This document shows positions 1-10,485 of a DNA stretch of 64,000 nt, piece after piece (position 1 is the stretch's first letter; every line of letters begins with the position of its first letter). This DNA is from Phenylobacterium hankyongense. Lineage in GTDB: Bacteria > Pseudomonadota > Alphaproteobacteria > Caulobacterales > Caulobacteraceae. Location: positions 976,001-1,040,000 of the forward strand of contig NZ_QFYP01000001.1 in assembly GCF_003254505.1 (NCBI RefSeq), given 5' to 3'. The notes beneath the pieces were generated by a model. It was not told the origin of the DNA, made no database searches, and was given only the letters and a program-made list of their open reading frames with translations. The position numbers and the translations under genes were made by a program.

Positions 1-914
1 CCCTTGATCTCGGCGTCCATGCGGCCGGCGGTGATGAAGCTGCCGAGCTTGGGGATGGAGATTTCCCAGCGGTTGCCCGCCCGCGCCCGATCCGGCCAGG
101 CGACGATGTGGAAGGCCTGCCCGGCGCGGGTCTCCCAGAACGCCTCGATGGCCGCGAGCTTGGCGGGCTGTACGTGGAGCAGCATCTTGCCGGAGGCGTC
201 GCCGACCAGCAGCTGCAGCGGCGCGACGACGGCGAACATGCCGATCGCCATCTTCAGGGCGATGCGAGATTCCGCCTCCTGCGGGGTCTTCAGCAGCCGC
301 CAGGCCGAGGCCGCGCCGACCACCAGCGAGGTGGTGAGATAGGCCGCCAGCACCATGTGGACGAAGCGCGGCGCAAAGCTCGGCGAGAAGATCACCTGCA
401 TCCAGTTCACCGCCCGCAGCGCGCCGTCCGCCAGGCGGACGTAGCCGCTGGGCGATTGCATCCAGCTGTTGGCCGAGATGATCCAGAAGGCGGAGATGAC
501 GGTGCCGACCGCCACCAGGGCGGTGGCGGTGAAGTGCAGCCGCGGCCCGACCTTGCGCCAGCCGAACAGCATCACGCCCAGGAAGCTCGCCTCGAGGAAG
601 AAGGCGGTCAGCACCTCGAAGGCGAACAGCGGCCCGATGACCGGGGCGACGGTCGCCGCATAGACGCTCCAGTTGGTGCCGATCTCGTAGGAGATCACCA
701 CGCCGGTGACGACGCCCATGCCGAAGGAGATGGCGAAGATCTTGATCCAGAACAGATAAAGGGTTTTGAACGCCTCTTTCCCGGTGCTCAGCCAGAGCCC
801 TTCGAGCACCGCCAGGTAGCTGGCGAGACCAATGGTGAAGCTTGGAAAGATGATGTGGAACGCGATCGTGAAGGCGAACTGCAGCCGCGATAACAAAAGC
901 GCGTCGAGTTCCAT
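1..914 (-). CDS. cydA: Cytochrome bd-type ubiquinol oxidase subunit I (N-terminal part, cut by window edge)
   Basis: Membrane quinol oxidase subunit that carries the haems of cytochrome bd and reduces O2 using quinol. About 304 codons are visible and the gene runs off the left edge, so the C-terminal part and subunit II lie outside. The start is the ATG at 912-914, giving MELDALLLSRLQFAF, the usual CydA beginning. His20 matches the conserved haem b595 ligand, a later FVHM segment matches the b558 ligand histidine, and the GTNWS and AFFLEASF motifs of helices 2-3 are present. The sequence looks closer to the cyanide-insensitive (CioA) branch than to E. coli CydA, which is inference. It is divergent from the TspO-like gene across 166 bases, in which I saw no FNR-type palindrome. 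Confidence 0.93.
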   Translation of the reverse strand, partial: MELDALLLSRLQFAFTIAFHIIFPSFTIGLASYLAVLEGLWLSTGKEAFKTLYLFWIKIFAISFGMGVVTGVVISYEIGTNWSVYAATVAPVIGPLFAFEVLTAFFLEASFLGVMLFGWRKVGPRLHFTATALVAVGTVISAFWIISANSWMQSPSGYVRLADGALRAVNWMQVIFSPSFAPRFVHMVLAAYLTTSLVVGAASAWRLLKTPQEAESRIALKMAIGMFAVVAPLQLLVGDASGKMLLHVQPAKLAAIEAFWETRAGQAFHIVAWPDRARAGNRWEISIPKLGSFITAGRMDAEIK

Positions 915-1080
915 GTCGCAGCCTCCCGTCCGACTGTAGAACACCTGGCGGAGGCGGTCGACGTTTGCGACATTCCGGTCGCGGGTCGGGCGCCGACCGG
1001 TCACGGCGCAACAAGCTGTGCCGGAACCAAGCGGATGGTCCGGGGATTTGCACGACGGGAATGATCGCGGGAGGCGAGGA

Positions 1081-1635
1081 ATGCAAGCCAGCGTGCGCGA
1101 GGCCGTCGACAGCCTCGCCAACAGCCGCGGACGTTCGACGCGGCACATCCTGGTGGGCCTTGGCCTGACCGCCGGCGCCGTGCTGGCCTCCGCGGCCATC
1201 GCCCGGATCTACGCCCCCGCCACCGACAACCCGGAGGTCTACTCCGACTACGAGGAGCTGGAGGAGCCCTCGTCGAAGCCGCCGCGGGCGGTGTTCTCGC
1301 TGATCTGGCCGCCGCTGTTCATGGCGCTGACGCTGTCGGGCCTGCGCATCTGGAACGCGCCGAAAAGCGCGGCCCGCACCCAGGCCCTGACCCTCTGGGG
1401 CGTGGTGCAGGGGCTGAACGCGGTGTGGATGGCGCTCGGGCCCCGCCGGCTGGGCGGCCAGCTGACCACGGCGGTGGCTTCGCTGGGCACCGCCGGCGCC
1501 TATGTGTGGCGCGCCCGGCGGGTCGATCCCCCGGCCGCGAACATGGTGGCCCCCTATGTCGGCTGGATCGGCTTCGCCAACGTGCTGTCCGAGGAGCTAT
1601 GGCGCCGGAACGCGACGGCCGCGACGCTCCACTAG
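1081..1635 (+). CDS. TspO/MBR-like (tryptophan-rich sensory) membrane protein
   Basis: Predicted 184-residue integral membrane protein. Five hydrophobic segments are visible near residues 22-43, 71-90, 102-120, 126-145 and 155-170, the TspO topology. Family-like stretches include PPRAVFSLIWPPLF (68-80), GLNAVWMALG (111-120) and PYVGWIGFANVL near 159-169, matching the TspO pattern of a Trp in helix 1 and a Pro-Tyr-x-x-Trp-x-x-Phe-Ala motif in helix 5. TspO proteins bind porphyrins and related ligands and modulate tetrapyrrole and stress responses; here the role is inferred. I chose ATG 1081 over an in-frame ATG at 1018 because GGGAGGCGAGGA sits just upstream. The charged loop at 50-67 (several Glu and Asp) is longer than usual, so this is a divergent member. 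Confidence 0.72.
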   Translation: MQASVREAVDSLANSRGRSTRHILVGLGLTAGAVLASAAIARIYAPATDNPEVYSDYEELEEPSSKPPRAVFSLIWPPLFMALTLSGLRIWNAPKSAARTQALTLWGVVQGLNAVWMALGPRRLGGQLTTAVASLGTAGAYVWRARRVDPPAANMVAPYVGWIGFANVLSEELWRRNATAATLH

Positions 1636-1705
1636 GACCATTGCCACGCTCCGCGCGGCGCCCCTAGGCTCCACGCCAAGAACATAAGCCTGTGGGAGCG
1701 GGGCG

Positions 1706-3361
1706 ATGGCGACGTTGACGGACGGAGTGCGGACGCGCGCGGGCGGCGACCGGCTGGTGATCGCCGGGGCCTCCGCGGGCACGGTGTTCGAGTGGTACGA
1801 CTTCTACCTGTACGGCTCGCTGGCGAGCTTCATCACCCAGCACTTCTTCTCCGGGGTCAACGCCACCACCGGCTACATCTTCGCCCTGCTGGCCTTCGCC
1901 GCCGGCTTCGCGGTGCGGCCGTTCGGAGCCCTGGTGTTCGGGCGGCTGGGCGACCTGTGGGGCCGCAAGAACACCTTCCTGGTGACGATGATGCTGATGG
2001 GGCTGTCCACCTTCGTGGTCGGCCTGCTGCCGGGCTACGACCAGATCGGGGTGGCCGCGCCGGTGCTGCTGATCGTCATGCGGCTGATCCAGGGCCTGGC
2101 GCTCGGGGGCGAGTACGGCGGCGCCGCCACCTACGTCGCCGAGCACGCGCCGCCCGGCAAGCGCGGCCTCTACACCAGCTGGATCCAGACCACCGCGACG
2201 CTCGGCCTGTTCCTCAGCCTGGTGGTGATCCTGCTGGTCCGCGGCCAGGTGGGCGAGGAGGCCTTCAAGGCCTGGGCCTGGCGCATCCCCTTCCTGGTCT
2301 CCATCGTCCTGCTCGGCGTCTCGCTGTGGATCCGGCTGCGGCTGAACGAGAGCCCGGTGTTCCAGCGGATGGTCGCCGAGGGCAAGGGCTCGACCCGGCC
2401 GCTGACCGAGAGCTTCGCCCGCTGGCCCAACCTGAAGCTGGTGCTGCTGGCGCTGTTCGGCCTCACCGCCGGCCAGGCGGTGGTCTGGTACACCGGCCAG
2501 TTCTACGCCCTGTTCTTCCTGGAGAAGACGCTGCGGGTCGACGGGGCGCTGACCAACGGGCTGGTGGCGACAGCCCTGCTGCTCGCGACGCCGTTCTTCC
2601 TGGTGTTCGGCTGGCTGTCCGACAAGATCGGCCGCAAGCCGATCATCCTGGCCGGCTGCCTGCTGGCCGCGCTGACCTACTTCCCGATCTTCAAGGCGCT
2701 GACGGCGGCGGCCAATCCGCAGCTGGCCGCGGCCAGCGCCAGCGCGCCGGTGACGCTGGTGGCCGATCCGGCGGACTGCACCTTCCAGTTCGACCCGGTG
2801 GGCAAGCAGGTGTTCGCCTCCTCATGCGACCTGGCGAAGTCGGCCCTGGCCAACGCCGGCGTCTCCTACGCCAACCAGGCCGCGCCGCCCGGCGCGACGG
2901 CCGTGGTGCGGATCGGGCCGACGCAGATCTCCAGCTTCAGGGGCGCGGGGCTGCCGGCCCCGGAGCTCAAGGCCCGCAAGGCCGACTGGACCAAGACGCT
3001 GGGCGACGCGCTGACCGCCGCCGGCTATCCCGCCAAGGCCGATCCGGCGACCATGAACAAGCCGCTGGTGGTGGCCCTGCTGTGGCTGCTGGTGCTCTAC
3101 GTGACCATGGTCTACGGCCCGATCGCCGCGGCGCTGGTGGAGATGTTCCCGGCGCGGATCCGCTACACCTCGATGAGCCTGCCCTACCACATCGGCAACG
3201 GCTGGTTCGGCGGCTTCCTGCCCACCACCGCCTTCGCCATGGTCGCCGCCACGGGCAACATCTACTACGGCCTCTGGTATCCGGTGGTGATCGCCACCGT
3301 CACGTTCGTGGTCGGCCTGCTGCTCGTGAAGGAGATGCGCGGCGCCTCGATCGAGGCCTGA
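1706..3361 (+). CDS. MFS transporter, metabolite:H+ symporter (MHS/ProP-like) family
   Basis: 551-residue permease of the major facilitator superfamily. The N-terminal FEWYDFYLYG (around residues 28-37) and the loop 2-3 signature GRLGDLWGRK (79-88) are typical of the MHS branch (ProP, KgtP, citrate-type symporters), as is the repeat GWLSDKIGRK after helix 7. The substrate cannot be told from sequence. Unusually, about 100 residues (roughly 345-449) are inserted between C-terminal-half helices. This segment is hydrophilic, has two Cys about 15-20 residues apart, and is probably periplasmic. The start has GGAGCGGGGCG upstream. It is followed after 4 bases by a convergent small membrane protein gene. 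Confidence 0.88.
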   Translation: MATLTDGVRTRAGGDRLVIAGASAGTVFEWYDFYLYGSLASFITQHFFSGVNATTGYIFALLAFAAGFAVRPFGALVFGRLGDLWGRKNTFLVTMMLMGLSTFVVGLLPGYDQIGVAAPVLLIVMRLIQGLALGGEYGGAATYVAEHAPPGKRGLYTSWIQTTATLGLFLSLVVILLVRGQVGEEAFKAWAWRIPFLVSIVLLGVSLWIRLRLNESPVFQRMVAEGKGSTRPLTESFARWPNLKLVLLALFGLTAGQAVVWYTGQFYALFFLEKTLRVDGALTNGLVATALLLATPFFLVFGWLSDKIGRKPIILAGCLLAALTYFPIFKALTAAANPQLAAASASAPVTLVADPADCTFQFDPVGKQVFASSCDLAKSALANAGVSYANQAAPPGATAVVRIGPTQISSFRGAGLPAPELKARKADWTKTLGDALTAAGYPAKADPATMNKPLVVALLWLLVLYVTMVYGPIAAALVEMFPARIRYTSMSLPYHIGNGWFGGFLPTTAFAMVAATGNIYYGLWYPVVIATVTFVVGLLLVKEMRGASIEA

Positions 3362-3365
3362 GCCC

Positions 3366-3614
3366 TCAGCGCTGGTCGTCGGGATCAAAGCGGTCGTCGT
3401 AGCCGTGGTTGGCGGAGTAGAAGGCCAGCCACATCAGGAAGCCGGTGAGCGCGCCGACCACCAGCAGGCCGCCGGCCACATAGGGCCAGATCGGGCCCAG
3501 GCTGCGCCATCCGCCGCCGAGCTTCGAGCCCTCGAAGAAGGCCCAGCCGGCGAACACCGCGAACGCCGCGAGCCCGAGGAAGGCCAGGCTGAGAACCAGA
3601 GCGTGCTTGCGCAT
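3366..3614 (-). CDS. Small two-helix membrane protein of unknown function
   Basis: 82 residues with two clear hydrophobic helices (about 8-27 and 45-67) and a charged C-terminus ending in DDRFDPDDQR. I do not recognise a family. It is on the same strand as the fba-pgk-gap genes and starts 58 bases after the fba stop, so it may be read as the last gene of that unit. It converges with the MFS gene, leaving 4 bases between stops. Codon use matches the neighbours, with G/C at third positions, which supports a real gene. Confidence 0.65.
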   Translation of the reverse strand: MRKHALVLSLAFLGLAAFAVFAGWAFFEGSKLGGGWRSLGPIWPYVAGGLLVVGALTGFLMWLAFYSANHGYDDRFDPDDQR

Positions 3615-3672
3615 GGCCGATCAATGACCGGCGCGGGCCACGGTTCCTACGGCAAGGCCTGGCGACCCTGGC

Positions 3673-4758
3673 CTATTCGGCGGCCTGGCGGGTGATGCCG
3701 ATCTTCGGGGCCAGTTCGCCGGAGGCGTAGCGCTTGGCCATGGCCGACATCGGGACCGGCTTGATCTTGCTGGCCCAGCCGGTGGTCCCGAACTCCTCGA
3801 AGCGCTGGCGGCAGATCGCGCGCATCGCGTCCATGGCCGGCTTCAGGTACTTGCGCGGGTCGAATTCGGCGGGGTTCTCGGCGAACACCTTCCGGATCGC
3901 GCCGGTCATCGCCATGCGGTTGTCGGTGTCGATGTTGATCTTGCGCACGCCGTGCTTGATGCCGCGCTGGATCTCCTCCACCGGCACGCCCCAGGTCTGG
4001 GGCATCTCGCCGCCGTACTGGTTGATGATGTCCTGCAGGTCCTGCGGCACCGAGGAGGAGCCGTGCATCACCAGGTGGGTGTTGGGCAGCCGGCGGTGGA
4101 TCTCCTCGATCACGTTCATCGCCAGGACGTCGCCGTCCGGCTTGCGGGTGAACTTGTAGGCGCCGTGGCTGGTGCCCATGGCGATGGCCAGGGCGTCGAC
4201 CTCGGTGGCCTTCACGAAGTCCACGGCCTGGTCGGGATCGGTGAGCAGCTGGTCGTGGCCGAGCTTGCCTTCGAAGCCGTGGCCGTCCTCCTTCTCGCCC
4301 ATGCCGGTCTCGAGGCTGCCCAGCACGCCGAGCTCGCCCTCGACGCTGGCGCCCACCCAGTGGGCCATGTCGACGACGCTGCGGGTGACGCGGACGTTGT
4401 AGTCGTAGTCGGCCGGGGTCTTGGCGTCGGCCTTCAGCGAGCCGTCCATCATCACGCTGGTGAAGCCGTACTGGATCGCGGTGGCGCAGGTCGCCTCGTT
4501 GTTCCCGTGGTCCTGGTGCATGCAGATCGGGATGTGCGGATACATCTCGCACAGGGAGTCGATCAGCCCCTTGAGCACGATGTCGTTGGCGTAGGAGCGC
4601 GCCCCGCGGCTGGCCTGGATGATCACCGGCGCGTCGACCGCGTCGGCGGCTTCCAGGATCGCCAGCCCCTGCTCCATGTTGTTGATGTTGAACGCGGGCA
4701 CGCCGTAGCCCTGCTCGGCGGCGTGATCGAGAAGCTGTCGTAGTGTGATCCTGGCCAT
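3673..4758 (-). CDS. fba: Class II fructose-bisphosphate aldolase
   Basis: Zinc-dependent aldolase (361 residues) that cleaves or forms fructose 1,6-bisphosphate in glycolysis, gluconeogenesis and, where present, the Calvin cycle. Visible ligands and active-site motifs are ICMHQDHG (Zn His and catalytic Asp region, about residues 77-84), EGELG, the Zn-binding His in GTSHGAYK, and LVMHGSSS. The length fits the long Calvin-type class II subgroup (about 345-360 residues). It begins with [13 protein letters not shown], a standard start. It lies 22 bases after pgk on the same strand and is the last enzyme gene of a tkt-purT-gap-pgk-fba run, so cotranscription with pgk is likely. Confidence 0.97.
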   Translation of the reverse strand: MARITLRQLLDHAAEQGYGVPAFNINNMEQGLAILEAADAVDAPVIIQASRGARSYANDIVLKGLIDSLCEMYPHIPICMHQDHGNNEATCATAIQYGFTSVMMDGSLKADAKTPADYDYNVRVTRSVVDMAHWVGASVEGELGVLGSLETGMGEKEDGHGFEGKLGHDQLLTDPDQAVDFVKATEVDALAIAMGTSHGAYKFTRKPDGDVLAMNVIEEIHRRLPNTHLVMHGSSSVPQDLQDIINQYGGEMPQTWGVPVEEIQRGIKHGVRKINIDTDNRMAMTGAIRKVFAENPAEFDPRKYLKPAMDAMRAICRQRFEEFGTTGWASKIKPVPMSAMAKRYASGELAPKIGITRQAAE

Positions 4759-4780
4759 CGCCTAGTCCCCGCCTAATCCT

Positions 4781-5971
4781 TTATCGGGCCAGGGCCGCCA
4801 CCCCTGGCAGCTCCTTGCCTTCCATCCATTCCAAGAACGCCCCGCCGGCGGTCGAGACGAAGGTGAAATCTTCCGTCACGCCGGCCGCGTTGAGGGCCGC
4901 CACCGTATCACCACCACCGGCGACCGCCACCAGCCTGCCGTCTTTGACCAGCTGGGCTGCGCATCGCGCTGTCTCAACGGTTGCGCGGTCGAAGGGTTTC
5001 ACCTCGAAGACGCCGAGCGGTCCGTTCCAGATCAGGGTCTTGCTGTTGGCCAGCGCGCGGCAGAGGCGCTCGGTGGTTTCCGGGCCGGCGTCGAGGATCC
5101 GCTCGTCCTCGTCCACCTCGCCGACGCCGCGGACGCGGGCGGCGGCGCCGGGGACCAGCTTCTCGGCCACCACGATGTCGATCGGCAGGAAGAGCTTGCA
5201 GTTGTTCTGGCCGGCCAGGCGGATGATCTCCCGCGCGGTGTCCGCCAGGTCCTTCTCGCAGTAGGAGGCGCCGACGTCGTGGCCCTGGGCGTAGAGGAAG
5301 GTGTTGGCCATCCCGCCGCCGATCGCCAGCTTGTCGAGCCGGGTGACCAGGTTGCGCAGGAGGTCGAGCTTGGTGGACACCTTCGAGCCGCCGACGATGC
5401 CCATCACCGGTCGCTCCGGATGGCCCAGCGCCTTGTCGAGCGCCGTCAGCTCCAGCCGCATCTGCTCGCCGGCGTAGGCGGGCAGCAGGTGCGCCACGCC
5501 CTCGGTGGAGGCGTGCGCGCGGTGCGAGGCGGAGAAGGCGTCGTTGACGTAGAGGTCGCCGTTGGCGGCCAGGGCCTTGGCGAACTCGGGGTCGTTCGTT
5601 TCCTCGCCCGGGTGGAAGCGGACGTTCTCCAGCAGCAGCACGTCGCAGGGCGCCATGGCGTTCACGGCGCTCTCAGCCACCGGGCCGATGCCGTCCTCGG
5701 CGAAGGCCACCGGCGCGGCGAGCAGCCTGGCGAGCGGCTCGACGATCGGCCTGAGGCTCATCTCCGGCACGCGCTTGCCCTTCGGCCGGTCGAAGTGGGC
5801 GAGCAGGATGACCTTGGCCCCGCCCGCGCGCAGCTTCCCGATGGTCGGCAGGGCGGCGCGAAGACGGGTGTCGTCGGTGACCCTGCCGTCCTCCATGGGC
5901 ACGTTGAAGTCCACCCGAACCAGGGCGCGCTTGCCCGCCAGTTCGGCCTCGTCGAGGGTCCTGAATCTCAT
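4781..5971 (-). CDS. pgk: Phosphoglycerate kinase
   Basis: 396-residue monomeric kinase that interconverts 1,3-bisphosphoglycerate plus ADP and 3-phosphoglycerate plus ATP. Signature sequences seen are RVDFNVPM near the N-terminus (substrate-binding Asp and Asn), GGSKVSTKL (hinge region) and GGGDTVAAL (nucleotide-binding end). Length is normal for the bacterial enzyme. The start codon lies 7 bases downstream of the gap stop and the stop is 22 bases before fba, a tight glycolytic operon. Nothing is missing or unusual. Confidence 0.98.
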   Translation of the reverse strand: MRFRTLDEAELAGKRALVRVDFNVPMEDGRVTDDTRLRAALPTIGKLRAGGAKVILLAHFDRPKGKRVPEMSLRPIVEPLARLLAAPVAFAEDGIGPVAESAVNAMAPCDVLLLENVRFHPGEETNDPEFAKALAANGDLYVNDAFSASHRAHASTEGVAHLLPAYAGEQMRLELTALDKALGHPERPVMGIVGGSKVSTKLDLLRNLVTRLDKLAIGGGMANTFLYAQGHDVGASYCEKDLADTAREIIRLAGQNNCKLFLPIDIVVAEKLVPGAAARVRGVGEVDEDERILDAGPETTERLCRALANSKTLIWNGPLGVFEVKPFDRATVETARCAAQLVKDGRLVAVAGGGDTVAALNAAGVTEDFTFVSTAGGAFLEWMEGKELPGVAALAR

Positions 5972-5978
5972 CGGGCGA

Positions 5979-6989
5979 TCAGATCAGCTTCGCCAACGCG
6001 ACGGCGGTGTCGCTCATCCGCGTCGAGAAGCCCCACTCGTTGTCGTACCAGGAGAGCACCCGGCCGAGCCCGCCGTCGATCATCTGCGTCTGCGGCAGGG
6101 CGAGGGTCGAGGAGGCGGCGATGTGGTTGAAGTCGATGGACACCAGCGGGTCCTTGGTCACCGCCAGGATGCCCTTCAGCGGCCCCTTGGCGGCGGCGGC
6201 CTCCATGGCGGCGTTGATCTCCTCCACGGTCACGCCGCGGCCGGGCACGAAGGTCAGGTCGACCACCGAGACGTTCGGGGTCGGCACCCGGATCGACGAG
6301 CCGTCCAGCTTGCCCTTCAGCTCCGGGATCACCAGGCCCAGCGCCTTGGCCGCGCCGGTGGATGTCGGGATCATCGACATCGCCGCGGCGCGGGCGCGGT
6401 AGAGGTCCTTGTGCAGGGTGTCCAGGGTCGGCTGGTCGCCGGTGTAGGAGTGGATCGTGGTCATGTAGCCACGCTCGATCCCGCAGAGGTCCTGCAGCAC
6501 GCGCGCCACCGGCGCCAGGCAGTTGGTGGTGCACGAGGCGTTGGAGATGACCAGGTCGTCCTTGGTCAGGGTCTCGTGGTTGACCCCATAGACGATGGTC
6601 TTGTCGACGCCGTCGGCGGGGGCCGAGACGATCACCCGCTTGGCGCCGGCCTTCAGGTGGTCGGCGGCCTTCTCGCGGCTGGTGAACAGGCCGGTGCACT
6701 CCAGCGCGATGTCGACGTTCAGCGCGGCGTGCGGCAGCTCGGCCGGATTGCGGATCGCGGTGACCTTGATCTTACCCAGCCCGACATCGATCCAGTCTTC
6801 GCCGGTGGTGACCGTGCCGGGGAAGCGGCCGTGCACGCTGTCGTAGCGCAGCAGGTGGGCGTTGGTCTCCACCGAGCCCAGGTCGTTGATCGCCACCACC
6901 TCGATGTCGCGGCGCGCGTGTTCGACGATCGAGCGCAGGACCAGCCTGCCGATGCGGCCGAAACCGTTGATGGCGACGCGAACGGGCAT
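5979..6989 (-). CDS. gap: Type I glyceraldehyde-3-phosphate dehydrogenase
   Basis: 336 residues. Oxidises glyceraldehyde-3-phosphate with phosphate and NAD(P)+. The N-terminal Rossmann motif [10 protein letters not shown] and the catalytic [12 protein letters not shown] (nucleophilic Cys near residue 150) are intact. I chose the ATG at 6987-6989 rather than one 33 bases upstream: it gives the family-standard [11 protein letters not shown] and has AGGAGAA at the right distance. It is separated from the upstream purT by about 175 bases, so gap-pgk-fba may have its own promoter within a larger same-strand run. Cofactor preference cannot be settled by eye. Confidence 0.97.
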   Translation of the reverse strand: MPVRVAINGFGRIGRLVLRSIVEHARRDIEVVAINDLGSVETNAHLLRYDSVHGRFPGTVTTGEDWIDVGLGKIKVTAIRNPAELPHAALNVDIALECTGLFTSREKAADHLKAGAKRVIVSAPADGVDKTIVYGVNHETLTKDDLVISNASCTTNCLAPVARVLQDLCGIERGYMTTIHSYTGDQPTLDTLHKDLYRARAAAMSMIPTSTGAAKALGLVIPELKGKLDGSSIRVPTPNVSVVDLTFVPGRGVTVEEINAAMEAAAAKGPLKGILAVTKDPLVSIDFNHIAASSTLALPQTQMIDGGLGRVLSWYDNEWGFSTRMSDTAVALAKLI

Positions 6990-7164
6990 GGGCGGGTTCT
7001 CCTTCTGGCGCGGCAGGAACACCTAGCGCTTGATTTGCGAGGCGTTTTTTTAGGGCGAGGGTCGCCAAGTCAACCCCTGGCCCGGTCAAGCTTGGCAATG
7101 GAATGTGACGGGCGTGGCCCGCGCCGGCCGAAACTCCCCAAGGCCGCGCTTGTTCCCGGCCTTT

Positions 7165-8364
7165 TCAGCCGGCGACCGGCCGCACCCTCGCCGCCGCATC
7201 CCGCGCCCGTCCCCGGGCCTCGTCGACGTCGGCGCCGCGGGCCAGGGCGACGCCCATGCGCCGGCGCGCGAAGCTCTCCGGCTTGCCGAACAGCCGCAGG
7301 TCCGCGCCGGGCACGGCGAGCGCCTCGGCGACGCCCTCGAAGGCGATCGCGCGCGCCTCGAGGCCGCCGTAGATCACCGCGCTGGCGCCCGGCTCGCGCA
7401 GGCCGGCGTCCACCGGCAAGCCGAGGATGGCGCGGGCGTGCAGGGCGAACTCGCTCTGGTGCTGGGTGACCAGCGTCACCAGGCCGGTGTCGTGCGGCCG
7501 CGGGCTGACCTCGGAAAACAGCACCTCGTCGCCCTTCACGAACAGCTCGACGCCGAACAGGCCGAGGCCGCCGAGCTCGGCGGTCACCTGGCCGGCGATC
7601 CGCCGGGCGCGCTCCAGCGCCGTCGGGCTCATGGCCTGCGGCTGCCAGCTCTCCACATAGTCGCCCTTCACCTGCCGGTGGCCGATCGGCGCGCAGAAGC
7701 TGGTGACGATCCCGCCGTCGGCCGCGCGCGAGCGCACCGTGAGCTGGGTGATCTCGAAGTCGAACTCGACCCGGCCCTCGACGATCACCCGCGGCTGTTC
7801 GACCCGGCCGCCTTCCAGGGCGTAGCGCCAGGCCTCGGCGATCTGCTCAGGGCGCTCGACGTAGGACTGGCCCTTGCCCGAGGAGGACATCACCGGCTTC
7901 ACGAAACAGGGGAAGCCGGTCACTTCGGCCGCCGCCCTGGCCAGTTCGGCCTCCGAGGAGGCGAAGGCGTAGGCGCTGGTGGGCAACTGCAGCTGTTCGG
8001 CGGCGAGGCGGCGGATGCCCTCGCGGTTCATGGTCAGCTGGGTGGCGCGGGCCGTCGGGATCACGGTCGCCAGCCCCTCGGCCTCGATCCGCACCAGCTC
8101 GTCGGTGGCGATGGCCTCGATCTCCGGCACGATCAGGTGCGGCCGCTCGGCCTCGACGACGGCGCGCAGGGCGGCCGCGTCGGTCATGGCGATGACGTGG
8201 CTGCGGTGCGCCACCTGCATGGCCGGGGCGTCGGCGTAGCGGTCGACGGCGATCACCTCGCAGCCCAGCCGCTGCAGCTCGATCGCCACCTCCTTGCCGA
8301 GCTCGCCGGAGCCCAGCAGCATCACCTTCACGGCGGTGGGCGAGAGCGGCGTGCCGAGGCGCAT
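7165..8364 (-). CDS. purT: Formate-dependent phosphoribosylglycinamide formyltransferase (GAR transformylase 2)
   Basis: 399-residue ATP-grasp enzyme that makes formyl-GAR from GAR, formate and ATP, the folate-independent alternative to PurN. The N-terminal pre-ATP-grasp fold starts [29 protein letters not shown], followed by the ATP-grasp region with [12 protein letters not shown] (ATP lysine and glycine-rich loop) and the late metal-binding [12 protein letters not shown]. Length is that of PurT. It begins 5 bases after the tkt stop, so it is almost certainly cotranscribed with tkt, an unusual placement for a purine gene inside a glycolysis/pentose-phosphate run. Confidence 0.95.
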   Translation of the reverse strand: MRLGTPLSPTAVKVMLLGSGELGKEVAIELQRLGCEVIAVDRYADAPAMQVAHRSHVIAMTDAAALRAVVEAERPHLIVPEIEAIATDELVRIEAEGLATVIPTARATQLTMNREGIRRLAAEQLQLPTSAYAFASSEAELARAAAEVTGFPCFVKPVMSSSGKGQSYVERPEQIAEAWRYALEGGRVEQPRVIVEGRVEFDFEITQLTVRSRAADGGIVTSFCAPIGHRQVKGDYVESWQPQAMSPTALERARRIAGQVTAELGGLGLFGVELFVKGDEVLFSEVSPRPHDTGLVTLVTQHQSEFALHARAILGLPVDAGLREPGASAVIYGGLEARAIAFEGVAEALAVPGADLRLFGKPESFARRRMGVALARGADVDEARGRARDAAARVRPVAG

Positions 8365-8369
8365 GGGCG

Positions 8370-10343
8370 TCAGTCCAGCTTGAGCTTGGCGGCCGAGGCC
8401 ACCGCCTGGGCGGTGATGCCGAAGTGCTCGTAGAGGACCTCGGCCGGGGCGCTGGCGCCGAAGCTCTCCATGCCCACGAAGATCCCGTCCGCGCCGATGA
8501 AGCGGTCCCAGCCCATGCGGACGCCGGCTTCGACGGCGACCCGGACCTCGGTCTCGCCGATGACCGCGGCGCGATAGTCCTCAGGCTGGGCCGCGAACAG
8601 CTCCCACGACGGGGTCGAGACCACCCGCGCCCCGACGCCGTCGGCTTCCAGCAGCGCGCGGGCGGCCATGGCGATGGAGACTTCCGAGCCGGAGGCGAAG
8701 ATCGTCACCTGGGCCGGGAGGCTGGCGGCGGCCAGCTGGTAGGCGCCGCGGGCGGAGAGGTTCTCGCCGGCGACGGTGGTGCGCACCGCGGGCACCTTCT
8801 GGCGCGACAGGGCCATGACCGAGGGGGTGCGCTTGGCCTCCAGCGCCAGCTTCCAGCACTCGGCGACCTCCACCGCATCGGCCGGGCGGAAGACGTTGAG
8901 GTTGGGCATGGCGCGCAGGGCGGCCAAGTGCTCCACCGGCTGGTGGGTCGGACCGTCTTCGCCGAGGCCGATGGAGTCGTGGGTGCCGACGTGGACCACG
9001 CGGACGCCCATCAGGGCCGCCAGCCGGATCGCCGGGCGGCTGTAGTCGGTGAACACCAGGAACGTGCCGCCGTAGGGGATCGTCCCACCGTGCAGGGCCA
9101 TGCCGTTCATCGCCGCGGCCATGCCGAATTCGCGCACGCCGTAGTTCACATAGCGGCCCGAGTAGTCCGGCGCGTCCAGGATCGGGGTGTTCTTGACGTA
9201 GGTGTTGTTGGAGCCGGTGAGGTCGGCGGAGCCGCCGACCAGGTCGGGGATCTCGCCGAAGATGGTCTCCAGCACCGCGCCGGAGTGCTGGCGGGTGGCG
9301 GCGGCCGGCGCCTTGGTCTCGGCCTCGGCGATGAACTGGTCCAGCCGGGCGAAGGCGTGCTTGGGCAGCTCGCCGGCGACGGCCCGTTCGAACTCGGCCT
9401 TCTGCGGCGAAGCGGCGAGGCGGGCCTCCCAGGCCTTCAGCTCCTTGCGGCCGCGGCGGCCGGCGGCGCGCCAGGGGCGGTAGACCTCGTCCGGCACCAC
9501 GAAGGGGTCATGCGGCCAGCCGAGGGCCTCGCGGGTGGCGACCACCTCGGCCTTGCCTAGCGCCTTGCCGTGCACGTCGTGGGTGCCCTCGAAGTTGGGC
9601 GAGCCCTTGCCGATGGTGGTGCGGCAGGCGATCAGCGTCGGCTTGTCCTGGCGCACCGCCCAGGCGAACGCCCGGCGGATCTGGCCGACGTCATGGCCGT
9701 CGATGGCCTTGACCGCCCAGCCGGCGGCCTTGAAGCGGGCCACCTGGTCGGTGGCGTCGGACAGGCCGACCGCGCCGTCGATGGTGATGCGGTTGTCGTC
9801 CCAGAGCACGCACAGCCGCGAGAGCTTCAGCCGTCCCGCCAGGCTGATCGCCTCGTGGCTGACGCCCTCCATCAGGCAGCCGTCGCCGGCCAGCACCCAG
9901 GTGCGGTGGTCCACCAGGTCGGCGCCGAACCGCGCCGCCAGGTGGCGCTCGGCGATCGCCATGCCGACGGCGGTGGCCAGGCCCTGGCCGAGCGGGCCGG
10001 TGGTGGTCTCCACGCCCGGGGTGTGGCCCCACTCCGGGTGGCCCGGGGTATTGGAGCCGAGCTGCCGGAAGTTGCGGATCTGGTCGAGGCTCACCGCCTT
10101 GCCGCCGCTCAGGTGCAGCAGGCTGTAGAGCAGCATCGAGCCGTGGCCCGCCGACAGCACGAAGCGGTCGCGGTCGGCCCAGTCGGGCCGCGCGGCGTCG
10201 TACTTCATGAACCTGGTCCACAGCACCGTCGCCACGTCGGCCATGCCCATGGGCATGCCGGGGTGCCCGGAGTTGGCCTGTTCGACGGCGTCCATGGAAA
10301 GCACGCGGATGGCGTCGGCCATGGTCTTCAAAGGGGCAGGCAT
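8370..10343 (-). CDS. tkt: Transketolase
   Basis: 657-residue thiamine diphosphate enzyme that moves two-carbon ketol units in the pentose phosphate (and Calvin) pathway. Motifs in order: SGHPGMPMG near residue 25, the ThDP-Mg motif GDGCLMEG to the Asn of WDDNRIT (about 150-185), HDVHGKALG, and the pyrimidine-domain [15 protein letters not shown] around 460-475. Length is normal. It is the first gene of the reverse-strand run tkt, purT, gap, pgk, fba. The 142 bases upstream, shared with a divergent small gene, presumably hold the promoters. Confidence 0.97.
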   Translation of the reverse strand: MPAPLKTMADAIRVLSMDAVEQANSGHPGMPMGMADVATVLWTRFMKYDAARPDWADRDRFVLSAGHGSMLLYSLLHLSGGKAVSLDQIRNFRQLGSNTPGHPEWGHTPGVETTTGPLGQGLATAVGMAIAERHLAARFGADLVDHRTWVLAGDGCLMEGVSHEAISLAGRLKLSRLCVLWDDNRITIDGAVGLSDATDQVARFKAAGWAVKAIDGHDVGQIRRAFAWAVRQDKPTLIACRTTIGKGSPNFEGTHDVHGKALGKAEVVATREALGWPHDPFVVPDEVYRPWRAAGRRGRKELKAWEARLAASPQKAEFERAVAGELPKHAFARLDQFIAEAETKAPAAATRQHSGAVLETIFGEIPDLVGGSADLTGSNNTYVKNTPILDAPDYSGRYVNYGVREFGMAAAMNGMALHGGTIPYGGTFLVFTDYSRPAIRLAALMGVRVVHVGTHDSIGLGEDGPTHQPVEHLAALRAMPNLNVFRPADAVEVAECWKLALEAKRTPSVMALSRQKVPAVRTTVAGENLSARGAYQLAAASLPAQVTIFASGSEVSIAMAARALLEADGVGARVVSTPSWELFAAQPEDYRAAVIGETEVRVAVEAGVRMGWDRFIGADGIFVGMESFGASAPAEVLYEHFGITAQAVASAAKLKLD

Positions 10344-10485
10344 CAGGGTCCCGAGTCGTTAACAGCGGCGGTGGCGCGCGGGGTCGCACGCGGGCGGGCG
10401 AGGGTCAAGGAACGCGGACCCTTCTGGAGGAACCCGACGCAGGTCTATAGATTAACCGCCACACCTTTCTGGCGATGGAGTGCGC

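Noticed and set aside
108..893. Forward-strand frame of 261 codons opposite cydA
   Set aside because: The reverse strand encodes clear cytochrome bd subunit I with conserved haem ligands; the forward frame has antisense-like composition.
5562..7469. Long forward frame across pgk and gap
   Set aside because: Antisense to two well-conserved enzymes, no signature of its own.
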